From NCBI RefSeq assembly GCF_039522025.1, contig NZ_BAAADB010000002.1:1-15950 (forward strand): a stretch of 15,950 nucleotides of DNA. Direction: 5' to 3'. Below, piece by piece: positions 1 to 7,300 of the stretch (its first letter is position 1; every line of letters begins with the position of its first letter). A model generated the notes under the pieces. That model ran no database searches. It was not told the origin of the DNA and worked only from the letters and a program-made list of their open reading frames with translations. The position numbers and the translations under genes were made by a program. This DNA comes from Deinococcus depolymerans. GTDB taxonomy: Bacteria; Deinococcota; Deinococci; Deinococcales; Deinococcaceae.

Positions 1-80
1 GTGCGAGGCATAGTCACTTCGCATCAAGGCCCATGAGACCGGGGAATTTCAAGCCCCTGCCTCCTGGGCCTTCGTGCTAG
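1..80 (+). mobile_element. Possible 3' remnant of an IS200/IS605-type tnpB element
   Basis: An open frame runs in from the left edge (frame starting at base 3) to a TAG at 78-80. It encodes a 25-residue basic tail containing SRPMRPGNFKPLP, which resembles the C-terminal tails of some TnpB proteins. The DNA can fold into a nested hairpin: arms 26-33 and 65-72 (aaggccca/tgggcctt) enclose gggg (41-44) and cccc (54-57). In IS200/IS605 elements the 3' end of tnpB overlaps a structured right end and guide-RNA scaffold, so the combination is suggestive. The body of the gene lies outside the window and no transposon boundary can be shown. The call rests on resemblance recalled from memory and could be wrong. 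Confidence 0.3.
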
Positions 81-110
81 TCGCTGTTCTCTCGCCCGTG
101 GAAACTCTTG

Positions 111-246
111 GTTAACGAAACAAACGGAATCCGTATCATACGGACTCCGATTGAATGGCTTACAAAGCCGTTCAATCCGAGCGAAGCGAGTGGGAGAAAA
201 CCGGGTTCCGATCTGTTAACGAAACAAACGGCAGTCCGTATCAGGT
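111..246. repeat. Intergenic modular repeat, copy 1
   Basis: This copy holds two direct repeats of gttaacgaaacaaacgg (111-127 and 215-231), each followed by a variant of tccgtatca. Between them are a perfect palindrome, tccgtatcatacgga (130-144), and a 12-bp hairpin with one wobble pair, arms 150-161 and 165-176. The second half, read on the minus strand, matches copy 3 (4207-4389) almost base for base through tacggactgccgtttgtttcgtt and the acagatcgg that follows. The copy is therefore inverted relative to copies 2 and 3. It lies 7 bp beyond the stop codon of the minus-strand gene at 254-637. Confidence 0.75.
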
Positions 247-253
247 GTCCAGC

Positions 254-637
254 TCACTGCTGGACGATCTGACCGTCCCGCGTGACGATCAGCTGCGCCG
301 GGTGCTCCGAATCCAGCGTCACAGGCCGAGACTGACCGCGTGCCTGTCCGCGCACGCTCACCTCGGCCCGCGTGACGCCGTCCGGCAGCGGCACCCGCCA
401 CGACTCGTGCGGCCACAGCGACGCCCGTTCCAGGCACTTGCCGCCCGGCAGGCACACCTGGAGCCGCCACACGACCCCGCCCGACCGGTTGGCGATGCGC
501 AGACCCCCGTCCTCCCCGAAGAACGCCTGCCCCCACCCGCCCAGCGTCACGGCGGCCAGCAGCACGGCCAGGGTCGCGGGAACCACGCTGAACCGTCCGC
601 GCGCCGGTGCAGCAGGGGAGGGCAGGTGGGTGCTCAT
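254..637 (-). CDS. Small predicted membrane or secreted protein, unknown family
   Basis: This 127-residue protein has one hydrophobic segment at about residues 16-40, after a short N-terminus containing an Arg, so it is either a single-pass membrane protein or an uncleaved or cleaved secreted protein. The remaining ~85 residues look beta-rich and contain two cysteines six residues apart (C62 and C68, in VCLPGGKC) that could form a disulfide outside the cytoplasm. I do not recognise a family. The ATG at 637 is preferred over longer starts because GGAAGG lies just upstream, and longer versions would overlap the DUF4127 gene heavily. It begins 35 bp after the DUF4127 stop on the same strand, so the two are probably co-transcribed. 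It is followed by repeat copy 1, with no clear terminator. Confidence 0.75.
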   Translation of the reverse strand: MSTHLPSPAAPARGRFSVVPATLAVLLAAVTLGGWGQAFFGEDGGLRIANRSGGVVWRLQVCLPGGKCLERASLWPHESWRVPLPDGVTRAEVSVRGQARGQSRPVTLDSEHPAQLIVTRDGQIVQQ

Positions 638-672
638 GCCTTCCAGCCTGTCAGGTGTTCTTCTGCCGCGCG

Positions 673-2220
673 TCAGCCATTCGGACGATCCCCGGCCGGC
701 TCCCCCTCCCCGTCCGTATCCGCGGAACGCACGCGCAGCGGAAAGACACCCGTGAACAGGCGCGGCCACGCCAGCCGCGCCGCGCCCAGCTCCAGCTGCC
801 AGCCGCGCCCCGCGAAGTGCCGCTCCCACAGGGCCAGCGCCCGCGGGGTCATCAGTTCCGGGAGCCGCCGGTCCGCCTCCGCCAGCTGCTCACCCAGATC
901 GAAGGGACTGGGGTTGCGCAGCTCGGCGCGCAGCACCGCCCGCACCTCCCCCTGGTACAGCACGTCGTCCACCATCCGCGCAAACAGCGTCCCGGCGTGC
1001 CCGGCCCGGTCCGTGACGAGCGCCGCCAGCTTCCCGGACGCCACCGCCGAGCCCAGCGTGTTCCCGGCCGTGTTCCACGCGCTGAACCCCGCCAGATCCG
1101 CCAGCGGCAACCCCTGCAGCAGCGTCCACAGCCGCGCCTCGGCCCCGTTCGGGTACGCGATGTCCGCCACACTCACCGCCCGACCGGCCCGCAGGTCAGC
1201 CCGCACGGCGTCCACGAAGGCCGGCAGGTGCCGGTGCGGGGTGTCCACCGTCCCGAAATCCGGCTGCCGGTGCGCCTGCCGCACCCCCGGCGTGTTCACC
1301 GCCAGCACGAACGCCGCCTCCGCCGGACTGTCCGCCAGCACGCACCCGGCCGCCCGCAGGTGCGCGCGCACCAGTTCCCCCGCCGGGCGGTCCTCGTACA
1401 GCAGCTCCGCGCCCGCCCCGCCCACGCCGCTGTAGCGCACCCACACCGGCACCGTCTCCGGGCGCAGCGCGCGGGCCAGCAGCGCGCACGGCACCTCGTC
1501 CGCGCCCGGGTACACGTCCAGCCGTTCCCACACGCCCAGTTCGTCCGCGCGCGCCTCCAGCATCCGCCGGTCGAGGGCCGCCAGCCCGTACGGCGTGGTG
1601 TCGTCCAGCGTCAGGCACAGGTGCGCCAGCGTCCCGTCGGCCAGCAGGTCCAGCGCCGCCAGGTGCAGCGCCCGGTTCCGCTCGCGCGTGCCCACCCAGT
1701 CGGCCAGCACCTCCGCTGGCACGGCCGCCCGCGCCGCCTCCAGCGCCTCCCGGTGCGCCTCGCCGTGCCGGGCATGCCGGTCGAACGCGTCACTGAACGC
1801 CCGCAGCTCCCGCCCCCACTGCCCGTAGTACGCCTTCTCCTCGTGCGGATCGTTGTCATGCGCGACCCGCACGATCACCCCGAACGCGTAGATCCGCAGC
1901 GCCGGATTCACCGCCCGCACCTCCCGCAACACCGCCAGCCGCGCCAGCGCCACGTCCAGGCCGTCCGTCACGCGCCGCGCCGGAATCATGCCGCCCAGGC
2001 ACAACGTCTCCAGGCACACGATCAGTGCGTCCGCCCCGGCCGCCCGTTCCAGCAGCCACGTTCGCAGCGCGCCGGTATCGCCCGGCGTGAAGAACGCCGG
2101 AAGTGCCCGCGCGGGTGGGACGTCCACGGCCGCACCCGTCATGCGGCCCAGCCCGACCGGCAGGTCCAGCGTGGGAGGGCGGGTGTCCGGCGGGATCAGC
2201 AGCACGCGGGTGGTCGTCAT
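673..2220 (-). CDS. DUF4127 family protein
   Basis: This 515-residue protein shows the recurring signatures of the uncharacterised DUF4127 family: PPDTRP near the N-terminus (10-15), LETLCLGGMIPARR (about 70-83), LDDTTPYG (about 205-212), YPGADEV (about 237-243), IAYPNGAE (about 354-361) and AWNTAGNTLG (about 381-390). No signal peptide is seen, so it should be cytoplasmic. The family has no established reaction; its conserved Asp, Glu and Asn clusters suggest an enzyme, but that is inference. The ATG at 2220 is chosen over one 14 codons upstream because the family begins just before the RVLLIPPDTRP strand, and because a TACCCT box sits 7 nt before this ATG, as in leaderless genes. The start context nearly copies that of the sugar permease gene at 13870, hinting at shared control. 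Confidence 0.88.
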   Translation of the reverse strand: MTTTRVLLIPPDTRPPTLDLPVGLGRMTGAAVDVPPARALPAFFTPGDTGALRTWLLERAAGADALIVCLETLCLGGMIPARRVTDGLDVALARLAVLREVRAVNPALRIYAFGVIVRVAHDNDPHEEKAYYGQWGRELRAFSDAFDRHARHGEAHREALEAARAAVPAEVLADWVGTRERNRALHLAALDLLADGTLAHLCLTLDDTTPYGLAALDRRMLEARADELGVWERLDVYPGADEVPCALLARALRPETVPVWVRYSGVGGAGAELLYEDRPAGELVRAHLRAAGCVLADSPAEAAFVLAVNTPGVRQAHRQPDFGTVDTPHRHLPAFVDAVRADLRAGRAVSVADIAYPNGAEARLWTLLQGLPLADLAGFSAWNTAGNTLGSAVASGKLAALVTDRAGHAGTLFARMVDDVLYQGEVRAVLRAELRNPSPFDLGEQLAEADRRLPELMTPRALALWERHFAGRGWQLELGAARLAWPRLFTGVFPLRVRSADTDGEGEPAGDRPNG

Positions 2221-2247
2221 GCCCGGCAGGGTAGAGCATTCCGGGCA
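2220..2247. promoter_or_regulatory. Inverted repeat around the DUF4127 -10 box, candidate operator
   Basis: The 7-bp arms tgcccgg (2220-2226) and ccgggca (2241-2247) are perfectly inverted, with centres 21 bp apart, about two helical turns. They flank the proposed -10 box. A repressor dimer could bind here, but in GC-rich DNA such arms also arise by chance. No regulator is identified. Confidence 0.25.
2228..2233 (-). promoter_or_regulatory. Leaderless-type -10 box of the DUF4127 gene
   Basis: On the minus strand TACCCT is followed by GCCGGGC and then the ATG, leaving no room for a Shine-Dalgarno sequence. This fits the TANNNT-about-7-nt-ATG pattern of leaderless transcripts known from Deinococcus. 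No convincing -35 hexamer lies 16-18 bp upstream. The stretch from this box into the second codon matches that of the permease gene at 13870 in 17 of 18 bases. Confidence 0.55.
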
Positions 2248-2326
2248 GGCGGCCCCCCGCACCTGTCCGCCCGGAATCCCTGCCCGTGCCCACGCCCGTC
2301 CGTCCGTTTCGCTTCTCCTGCGCGGG

Positions 2327-2453
2327 GCAGCTCTCCGAGTCGCAACCGCCCGTTTCGTTCACAGATCGGACCACCACCGATCGGTCAACGCCACGTCCGG
2401 AACCCGCCCAGCTCCTGCTCGCTCTGCTCCGCAGCTCTCCGAGTCCGTATCAG
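2327..2453. repeat. Intergenic modular repeat, copy 2
   Basis: Two direct copies of gcagctctccgagt lie at 2327-2340 and 2431-2444. Between them are cgtttcgttcacagatcgg, an imperfect hairpin (arms 2361-2369 and 2377-2385, one mismatch), and a segment from tcaacgccacgtccgg to cccagctcctgctc. These correspond in order and orientation to copy 3 at 4207-4389. The right edge, gtccgtatcagg, is the same as that of copy 1. The rest of the 356-bp space between the DUF4127 start and the protease stop (2221-2576) shows only a short GC-rich inverted repeat (gcctgc with gcaggc, near 2500-2523) and no small gene. Confidence 0.7.
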
Positions 2454-2576
2454 GTCTGCAGGGGTTTCGGGCGGGTGTCCTTCCAGATGCCGCGGCTGCC
2501 TGCCTGCACCGCCCCGGCAGGCCTCACGCCCCGGGACGCCGGCGGGCGCAGCGCAGGTCCGCGTGGAACGCCCATC

Positions 2577-3920
2577 TCAGCGGTACCTGCTGACGAAGGA
2601 CGCGACATTCAGCATGCCGCCGCCCAGCTTGCCCTGGAACAGCGGGTCCGGGACCGGCGCGGCCGACGACCGCAGGTTCAGCGCCAGACTGGACGGATTC
2701 AGGGTGGCCGCGCGGGTCGACAGGGCCAGCGCCACCGCCCCCGACACGGCCGGCGCGGAGAACGACGTGCCCGACGCGTACGCCAGGCGGCTGTCCGGGT
2801 AACTGGTGATCACGCCCTCGCCGGGCGCCACGAGCGTCATGCCCGTCGCGTAGTTCGAGAAGCTCGACTTCTTCCCCGCCAGGGTCGCGCTTCCCACCGC
2901 GACCAGGCCGCTGCTGGCCGTGAAGCGGCCGGTGGTCAGGGTCTGCGCCGGGTACACCATGCCCTCCTTGCCGGCGTTCCCGGAGGAGTTCACCACCACC
3001 ACACCCCGCGCCGTGGCAGCCGCCACGGCCACGTTCAGCGCCTCCGAGTCGGTATCGGACCCCAGCGACAGGTTGATGACCTGCGCGCCCGCCGCCACGG
3101 CCCGGTCGATCGCCTGGATGATCCGGGACGTCATGCCGCGCCCCTGCGGATTCAGGACGCGCAGCGGCAGCAGCTGCGCGTTCGGGGCGATCTGCAGCAC
3201 GATGCCGCCGACGGCCGTGCCGTGCCCGTAGCGGCCCAGCCCCTGCAGCGGCAGCATCTCGTGCGGAGCGGCGTCCCGGTCCACGTAATCCCAGGCGTTC
3301 ACGCTGTCCACGTGATCGCGGATCAGCGGGTGCGTGGAATCCAGGCCGGTATCCAGGACCGCGACCTTCACGCCGCTCCCGAGTTCCGGAATGAGCTGCT
3401 GCGCCGCCGGGAGGTTCAGGGCGTTCCAGTAGGTCTGAACGTTCCCCCAGTCCCTGGAACCCAGGAAGGACTCCCCGCCCGCCCAGTTGGTCGCGCCGCC
3501 CGCCCAGTTGGTGCCGCCACTGGCCCAGTTGACGTTACTGAGCCCGCTGGCCAGCCCCTCGGCCTGCGAGACCTGAAGGACATCCAGCTCCGCGTCGGGT
3601 TCGACGCTGCCCAGCGTGACACCCAGGGCGCGCAGGGACTGGGTGTCCAGGCTGGCGGTCCGCAGGGTGGCCGGGACCGACAGGACAGCGCTGCCCCGCT
3701 CCGGGTGGAAGGTCACGAGCTGCGCGCCGGGCAGTGCGCCCAGCAGCGTCTCCGCCGTCATTTCCGGCGGGACGCGCACCGTGACGAGTTGACCGCCGCT
3801 GCGCAGCGCCGCGGGCGCCGGCAGGGTCGCCGCGGGCTGCGGCAGGCGTCCGCAGGAGGCCAGCGACAGCGCGGCCGCCAGCAGGGCCAGTCGGGACAGG
3901 AGGGTGGGGGCAGTCTTCAT
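2577..3920 (-). CDS. Lipoprotein subtilisin-like serine protease (S8 family)
   Basis: The 447-residue protein begins with a lipoprotein signal peptide: a basic start, a hydrophobic core and the lipobox LASC with acylated Cys23, so it should be anchored outside the cytoplasm. Residues ~24-125 look like a pro-region. The S8 triad is complete: Asp190 in AVLDTGLD, His233 in YGHGTAVGG and Ser386 in GTSFSAP, plus oxyanion Asn315 in SSGNAG. Between pro-region and catalytic domain lie three 7-residue repeats starting NWA (Asn131, 138, 145). The role is presumably extracellular or envelope protein degradation; the substrate is unknown. The ATG at 3920 is chosen over an earlier one because it gives the signal peptide and follows GGAGGAGG at 4 nt. 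The gene stands alone. Confidence 0.93.
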   Translation of the reverse strand: MKTAPTLLSRLALLAAALSLASCGRLPQPAATLPAPAALRSGGQLVTVRVPPEMTAETLLGALPGAQLVTFHPERGSAVLSVPATLRTASLDTQSLRALGVTLGSVEPDAELDVLQVSQAEGLASGLSNVNWASGGTNWAGGATNWAGGESFLGSRDWGNVQTYWNALNLPAAQQLIPELGSGVKVAVLDTGLDSTHPLIRDHVDSVNAWDYVDRDAAPHEMLPLQGLGRYGHGTAVGGIVLQIAPNAQLLPLRVLNPQGRGMTSRIIQAIDRAVAAGAQVINLSLGSDTDSEALNVAVAAATARGVVVVNSSGNAGKEGMVYPAQTLTTGRFTASSGLVAVGSATLAGKKSSFSNYATGMTLVAPGEGVITSYPDSRLAYASGTSFSAPAVSGAVALALSTRAATLNPSSLALNLRSSAAPVPDPLFQGKLGGGMLNVASFVSRYR

Positions 3921-3924
3921 GGGG

Positions 3925-3932
3925 CCTCCTCC
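3925..3932 (-). promoter_or_regulatory. Strong ribosome binding site of the S8 protease
   Basis: GGAGGAGG on the minus strand ends 4 nt before the ATG at 3920. It decides this start against the in-frame ATG at 3998 and places the lipoprotein signal at the N-terminus. Confidence 0.75.
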
Positions 3933-4035
3933 GGCCCCCTCATGGCGCCTGCTGAACGGCAGGTGGGACCGGACTGTCCACCCAGTCTGGGCGTTCATTG
4001 TGACGCCCCCGCAACCGCCCGCTGACCCCGTTCAG

Positions 4036-4051
4036 GCCCCCTGCCGGGGGC
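4036..4051. other. Hairpin upstream of the protease gene
   Basis: The sequence gccccc, tgcc, gggggc forms a perfect 6-bp stem with a 4-nt loop, 116 nt upstream of the protease start on the minus strand. No T-run follows on either strand, so it is not a typical terminator. It could structure the mRNA leader if the promoter lies further upstream near 4095. Confidence 0.3.
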
Positions 4052-4094
4052 AATCCTGACCGGGCATGACCGGCCGGCGGGAACGGGACGTTAA

Positions 4095-4100
4095 ATATTA
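4095..4100 (-). promoter_or_regulatory. Weak candidate -10 box for the S8 protease
   Basis: The minus strand reads TAATAT inside the only AT-rich island (4091-4101) of an otherwise very GC-rich 280-bp stretch. It would give a leader of roughly 170 nt containing the hairpin at 4036-4051. No good -35 element is visible. Apart from this and repeat copy 3, I see nothing else in the 465 bp between 3921 and 4385. Confidence 0.22.
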
Positions 4101-4206
4101 CTGGCGCCGGGAGCCCGGCAGCAGGGGGCGGAGCGGCGCTGCCGGGCGCACCCGCCCGGATGGACCGGTGGCCGCGCAGCCTTCAACCGGCGTGCCGCGC
4201 GGCCCA

Positions 4207-4389
4207 CCATTCAACCCGGGTCCGTGTCATACGGACTGCCGTTTGTTTCGTTCACAGATCGGAGCGCCGCCGATCTGTCAACTCCACGTCCGGAGGGGCG
4301 CCCAGCTCCTCCTCTGCGGAGCGGCTCTCCGAGTCGCATCCGCTCGGATTGAACCGCTTTGTCAGCCATTCAACCCGGGTCCGTTTCAG
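4207..4389. repeat. Intergenic modular repeat, copy 3 (most complete)
   Basis: The copy is bounded by direct repeats of cattcaacccgggtccgt (4208-4225 and 4367-4384). Inside, in order, are acggactgccgtttgtttcgtt, a perfect 9-bp hairpin (arms 4254-4262 and 4270-4278, acagatcgg/ccgatctgt), the block cccagctcctcctctgcgg, ctctccgagtcgcatccg, and an imperfect hairpin at 4349-4373 (ttgaaccgct against agccattcaa). These modules also make up copies 1 and 2. The right edge overlaps the stop codon of the minus-strand gene at 4386, and the hairpins could act as that gene's 3' end structure. Confidence 0.75.
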
Positions 4390-7300
4390 TCGCCGGCACC
4401 CTCGGGCAGCACGCACACCCGGTTCCTGCCGGAACGTTTCGCGCGGTACAGCTGCTCGTCGGCCAGGGACACCAGCCGCTCATGGTTCGGCACCCGCGGG
4501 TTGGTGGCGACGCCCATCGAGAGGGTCACGCTCAGCGCCGGGTGAATCTGGGACCAGTCGTAGGAGTTCACCAGTTCCCGGACCCGCTCGCAGATCCGCT
4601 GCCCGTGCTCGGTCGTGGTGTTCGGGAACACGAACAGGAACTCCTCGCCCCCGTACCGGCCCACGCTGTCCGACGGCCGAACCGCGCTCTGGAACAGCGC
4701 CGCGACCGTCCGCAGCACCTGATCACCCACCAGGTGCGAGAACTGGTCGTTCACCTGCTTGAAATGGTCGATGTCGGCCATCGCCACGCACAGCGGCGCG
4801 TGCGTCAGGCGTCCGTGCAGGAACTCGTGCTGCAACACGCCCTCCACGTGCCGCCGGTTGAACAGCCCGGTCAGGCCGTCCTCGGACAGCTGCCGTTCCA
4901 GCAGACGCGACTGCTCTTCGAGCATGTTCACCAGCCCGCTCTTCTCGGTGTTCACGCGTTCCAGCGCCTCGTTGGCGGTGGCCAGCTCGATGGTTCGCAG
5001 GCGGTAGATCTGCGCCTCGGACTTCACGCGTTCCACCTCCAGCTGGGTCATCAGTGCCCGGGTCTTGAGCGCGGACGCCAGGTCGTGAATCTCCCGTTCC
5101 ACGTCATGATGCCGGCGGTACAGGTCCAGCGCCGTCTGCGGGTCGCCCTCGGCGGCGCTCAGTTCGGACAGCTGAAGGAACGTCTGCATGATGATGTCCC
5201 GCGCGCTGATCGGCCCGGCCAGTTCCAGCGCCCGGCCGTAACAGGCGCGCGCCTCCGTGAACTGCCCGTCACGGTGCAGCAGGCGGCCCAGCTCGAAGTG
5301 ATGTCCGGCCTCCTGCAGGGTCAGGTCGTGCTGCTGGGCTTCCTCGATCGCCTGCCGGACCAGGCGGATGCCGCGCGGCATGTCTCCGAGCTGCGCGGTG
5401 GCCCGCCCGAATGTCGTGCGGGCGTTGTTCATGACCGCCACGTTCCCGGCCTGCTCGGCGTACAGCAGCGCGGCCTGCGCGCACTCGGCGGCCAGTTCAG
5501 GGTCGCCCAGGTCGAAGGCGACGGTCGCCTGCATGCTGGTCGCGAAGGCCAGCCCGCTCACGTGATCCAGGGACCGGTACAGTTTCAGGCCCTCCTGCAC
5601 GAGTTCCATGGCCTTGTGAAGGTCGCGGGCGTGGTAGTAGAGGTTCGAGAGGTTGTGCAGGGCGTGTGCCTCGCGCAGGTGGTCGCGTGCCTCGCGGGCG
5701 ATGCGCAGCACCACGGCGAGATGATCGGCCGCCCGGTCGTACTCCTGCAGGTTCGAGTACACGGCCGCCATGAAGTTCGCGCAGTCCGCCTGCAGCGCCC
5801 GGTCGTCACACAGGATGCCGGTGTCCATGCCCTGCGAGAGGTGCGAGAGTGCGTCCTCGTACGCGCCCGCCATGAAGCAGTAGAAGCCGCTGGTGCGCTG
5901 CGCCCGGCCCAGCGTCAGGTCGTCGCCGCTGCGGCGCGCGAGTTCCAGGGCGCGCGGCGCGATCAACGCTCCCCGTTTCGGGTCGCTCTGCCGCAGGTTC
6001 CAGGCCTGTTCAGTCAGTGCCTGCGCCTCGTCGCGCGCCGCCACGTCCAGCTGGGGGCTGGGTGGGGCCGGGTGCAGGTCCGGATGCATGCGCGGCGCGA
6101 GCAGCGGTTGCAGGGTCGGCTGGTTGCTGGTCACCATCCGCACCAGCCGCTCGACGATGTCCGGGTCGAACTGCGTGCCGCTGCCGCGCTGCATCTCCTC
6201 GAGCGCCTCCGGGACGGTCCAGGCTTCCTTGTACGGCCGTTCGGAGGTCAGGGCGTCGAACACGTCCGCGACCGCCACGATCCGGCCCGAGATGGGAATG
6301 CCGCTGCCACGCAGGCCGCGCGGGTAGCCGCGCCCGTCCCAGCGTTCGTGGTGGGTGCGGGCGATCTCCTCGGCCATGCGCAGCAGCCGGGAGGTGCTGC
6401 CCTCCAGGACCTTCGCGCCGATCACCGTGTGCAGCTTCATGCGCTCGAACTCATCCGGCGTGTACGGACTGGTCTTGAGCAGGATGTCGTCCCCGACGCC
6501 GATCTTCCCGATGTCGTGCAGGCGCGCCGCCCAGCGGATCAGGTCCACCTCCTCGGGCGGCAGACCCAGCATCTGCGCGAGTTGCGCGCTGAGCTCCCCG
6601 ACCCGGCGGGTGTGCTGCCCGGTGCGGTCGTCGCGGTACTCGGCTGCCATGCCCAGGCGGGTGACGATCTCGATCTGCACGGCCTCCAGCTCGGCGGTGC
6701 GGACCCGCACGGTCTCCTCGGCCTGCAGCCGCGCCTGCTGGGCGGCCTCGGTCAGCTGCCGGTAGGTGTCGGCCTCGCGCCGGGCGCGTTCCGCCTCGAA
6801 CTGACTGCGCAGTGACTGCACCTGCCGCTCGCTGTCCTCGCTGAACACCTGCCGTTCCAGTTCCCGCAGGTCCCGCAGGAACGGGTAGGCCCGCGCGGGC
6901 TGCCCGGCCGCCTCCAGTCCCTCGACCAGCGCGGTCAGGATCGTCCGGACCGAGGCGTTCAGGTGATGGCCCCGCGCCTCCGCGAGGGCGGCACTCAGCT
7001 GGGCGAGCGCGCCGTCCGTGTCGGCGCGGCTGAACGCGGCGCGGCCCAGGCTGAGCAGGGCGTTCACCCGGCCCTGAACGTCCCCGGTATCGACCGCCCA
7101 GTACAGCGATTGACTGAACATGCCGGTCGCCTGCTCCGGCTGCCCCAACTCCAGGTACACCTGCCCGAGGTTGTCGAACAGGTCGATCAGGTGCTGCGTC
7201 TCGCCGTGCGCCCGCGCCAGCTCGATGGCGCCGCGCAGGGTCTCCTCGGCCAGGGCCGTCTCGCGCAGGTCCTTGTGGACCAGCCCCAGGATGCCCAGCG

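Noticed and set aside
111..246. CRISPR array
   Set aside because: The direct repeats occur only twice per copy, 104 bp apart, with structured modules between them and no regular spacers.
607..2802. Long plus-strand open frame of 731 codons
   Set aside because: It lies antisense to the DUF4127 gene and runs on into the protease gene. Its product is dominated by Arg, Pro, Gln and Val as expected of a shadow frame in GC-rich DNA, and it has no domain.
4066..4545. Plus-strand frames across the protease upstream region and repeat copy 3
   Set aside because: They run through the repeat hairpins and into the antisense of the GGDEF domain, with no ribosome binding site or domain.
4359..6815. Long plus-strand open frame of 818 codons opposite the cyclic-di-GMP enzyme
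   Set aside because: It is rich in His, Gln, Arg and Val without recognisable motifs. The minus strand carries clear HD-GYP and GGDEF domains over the same bases.
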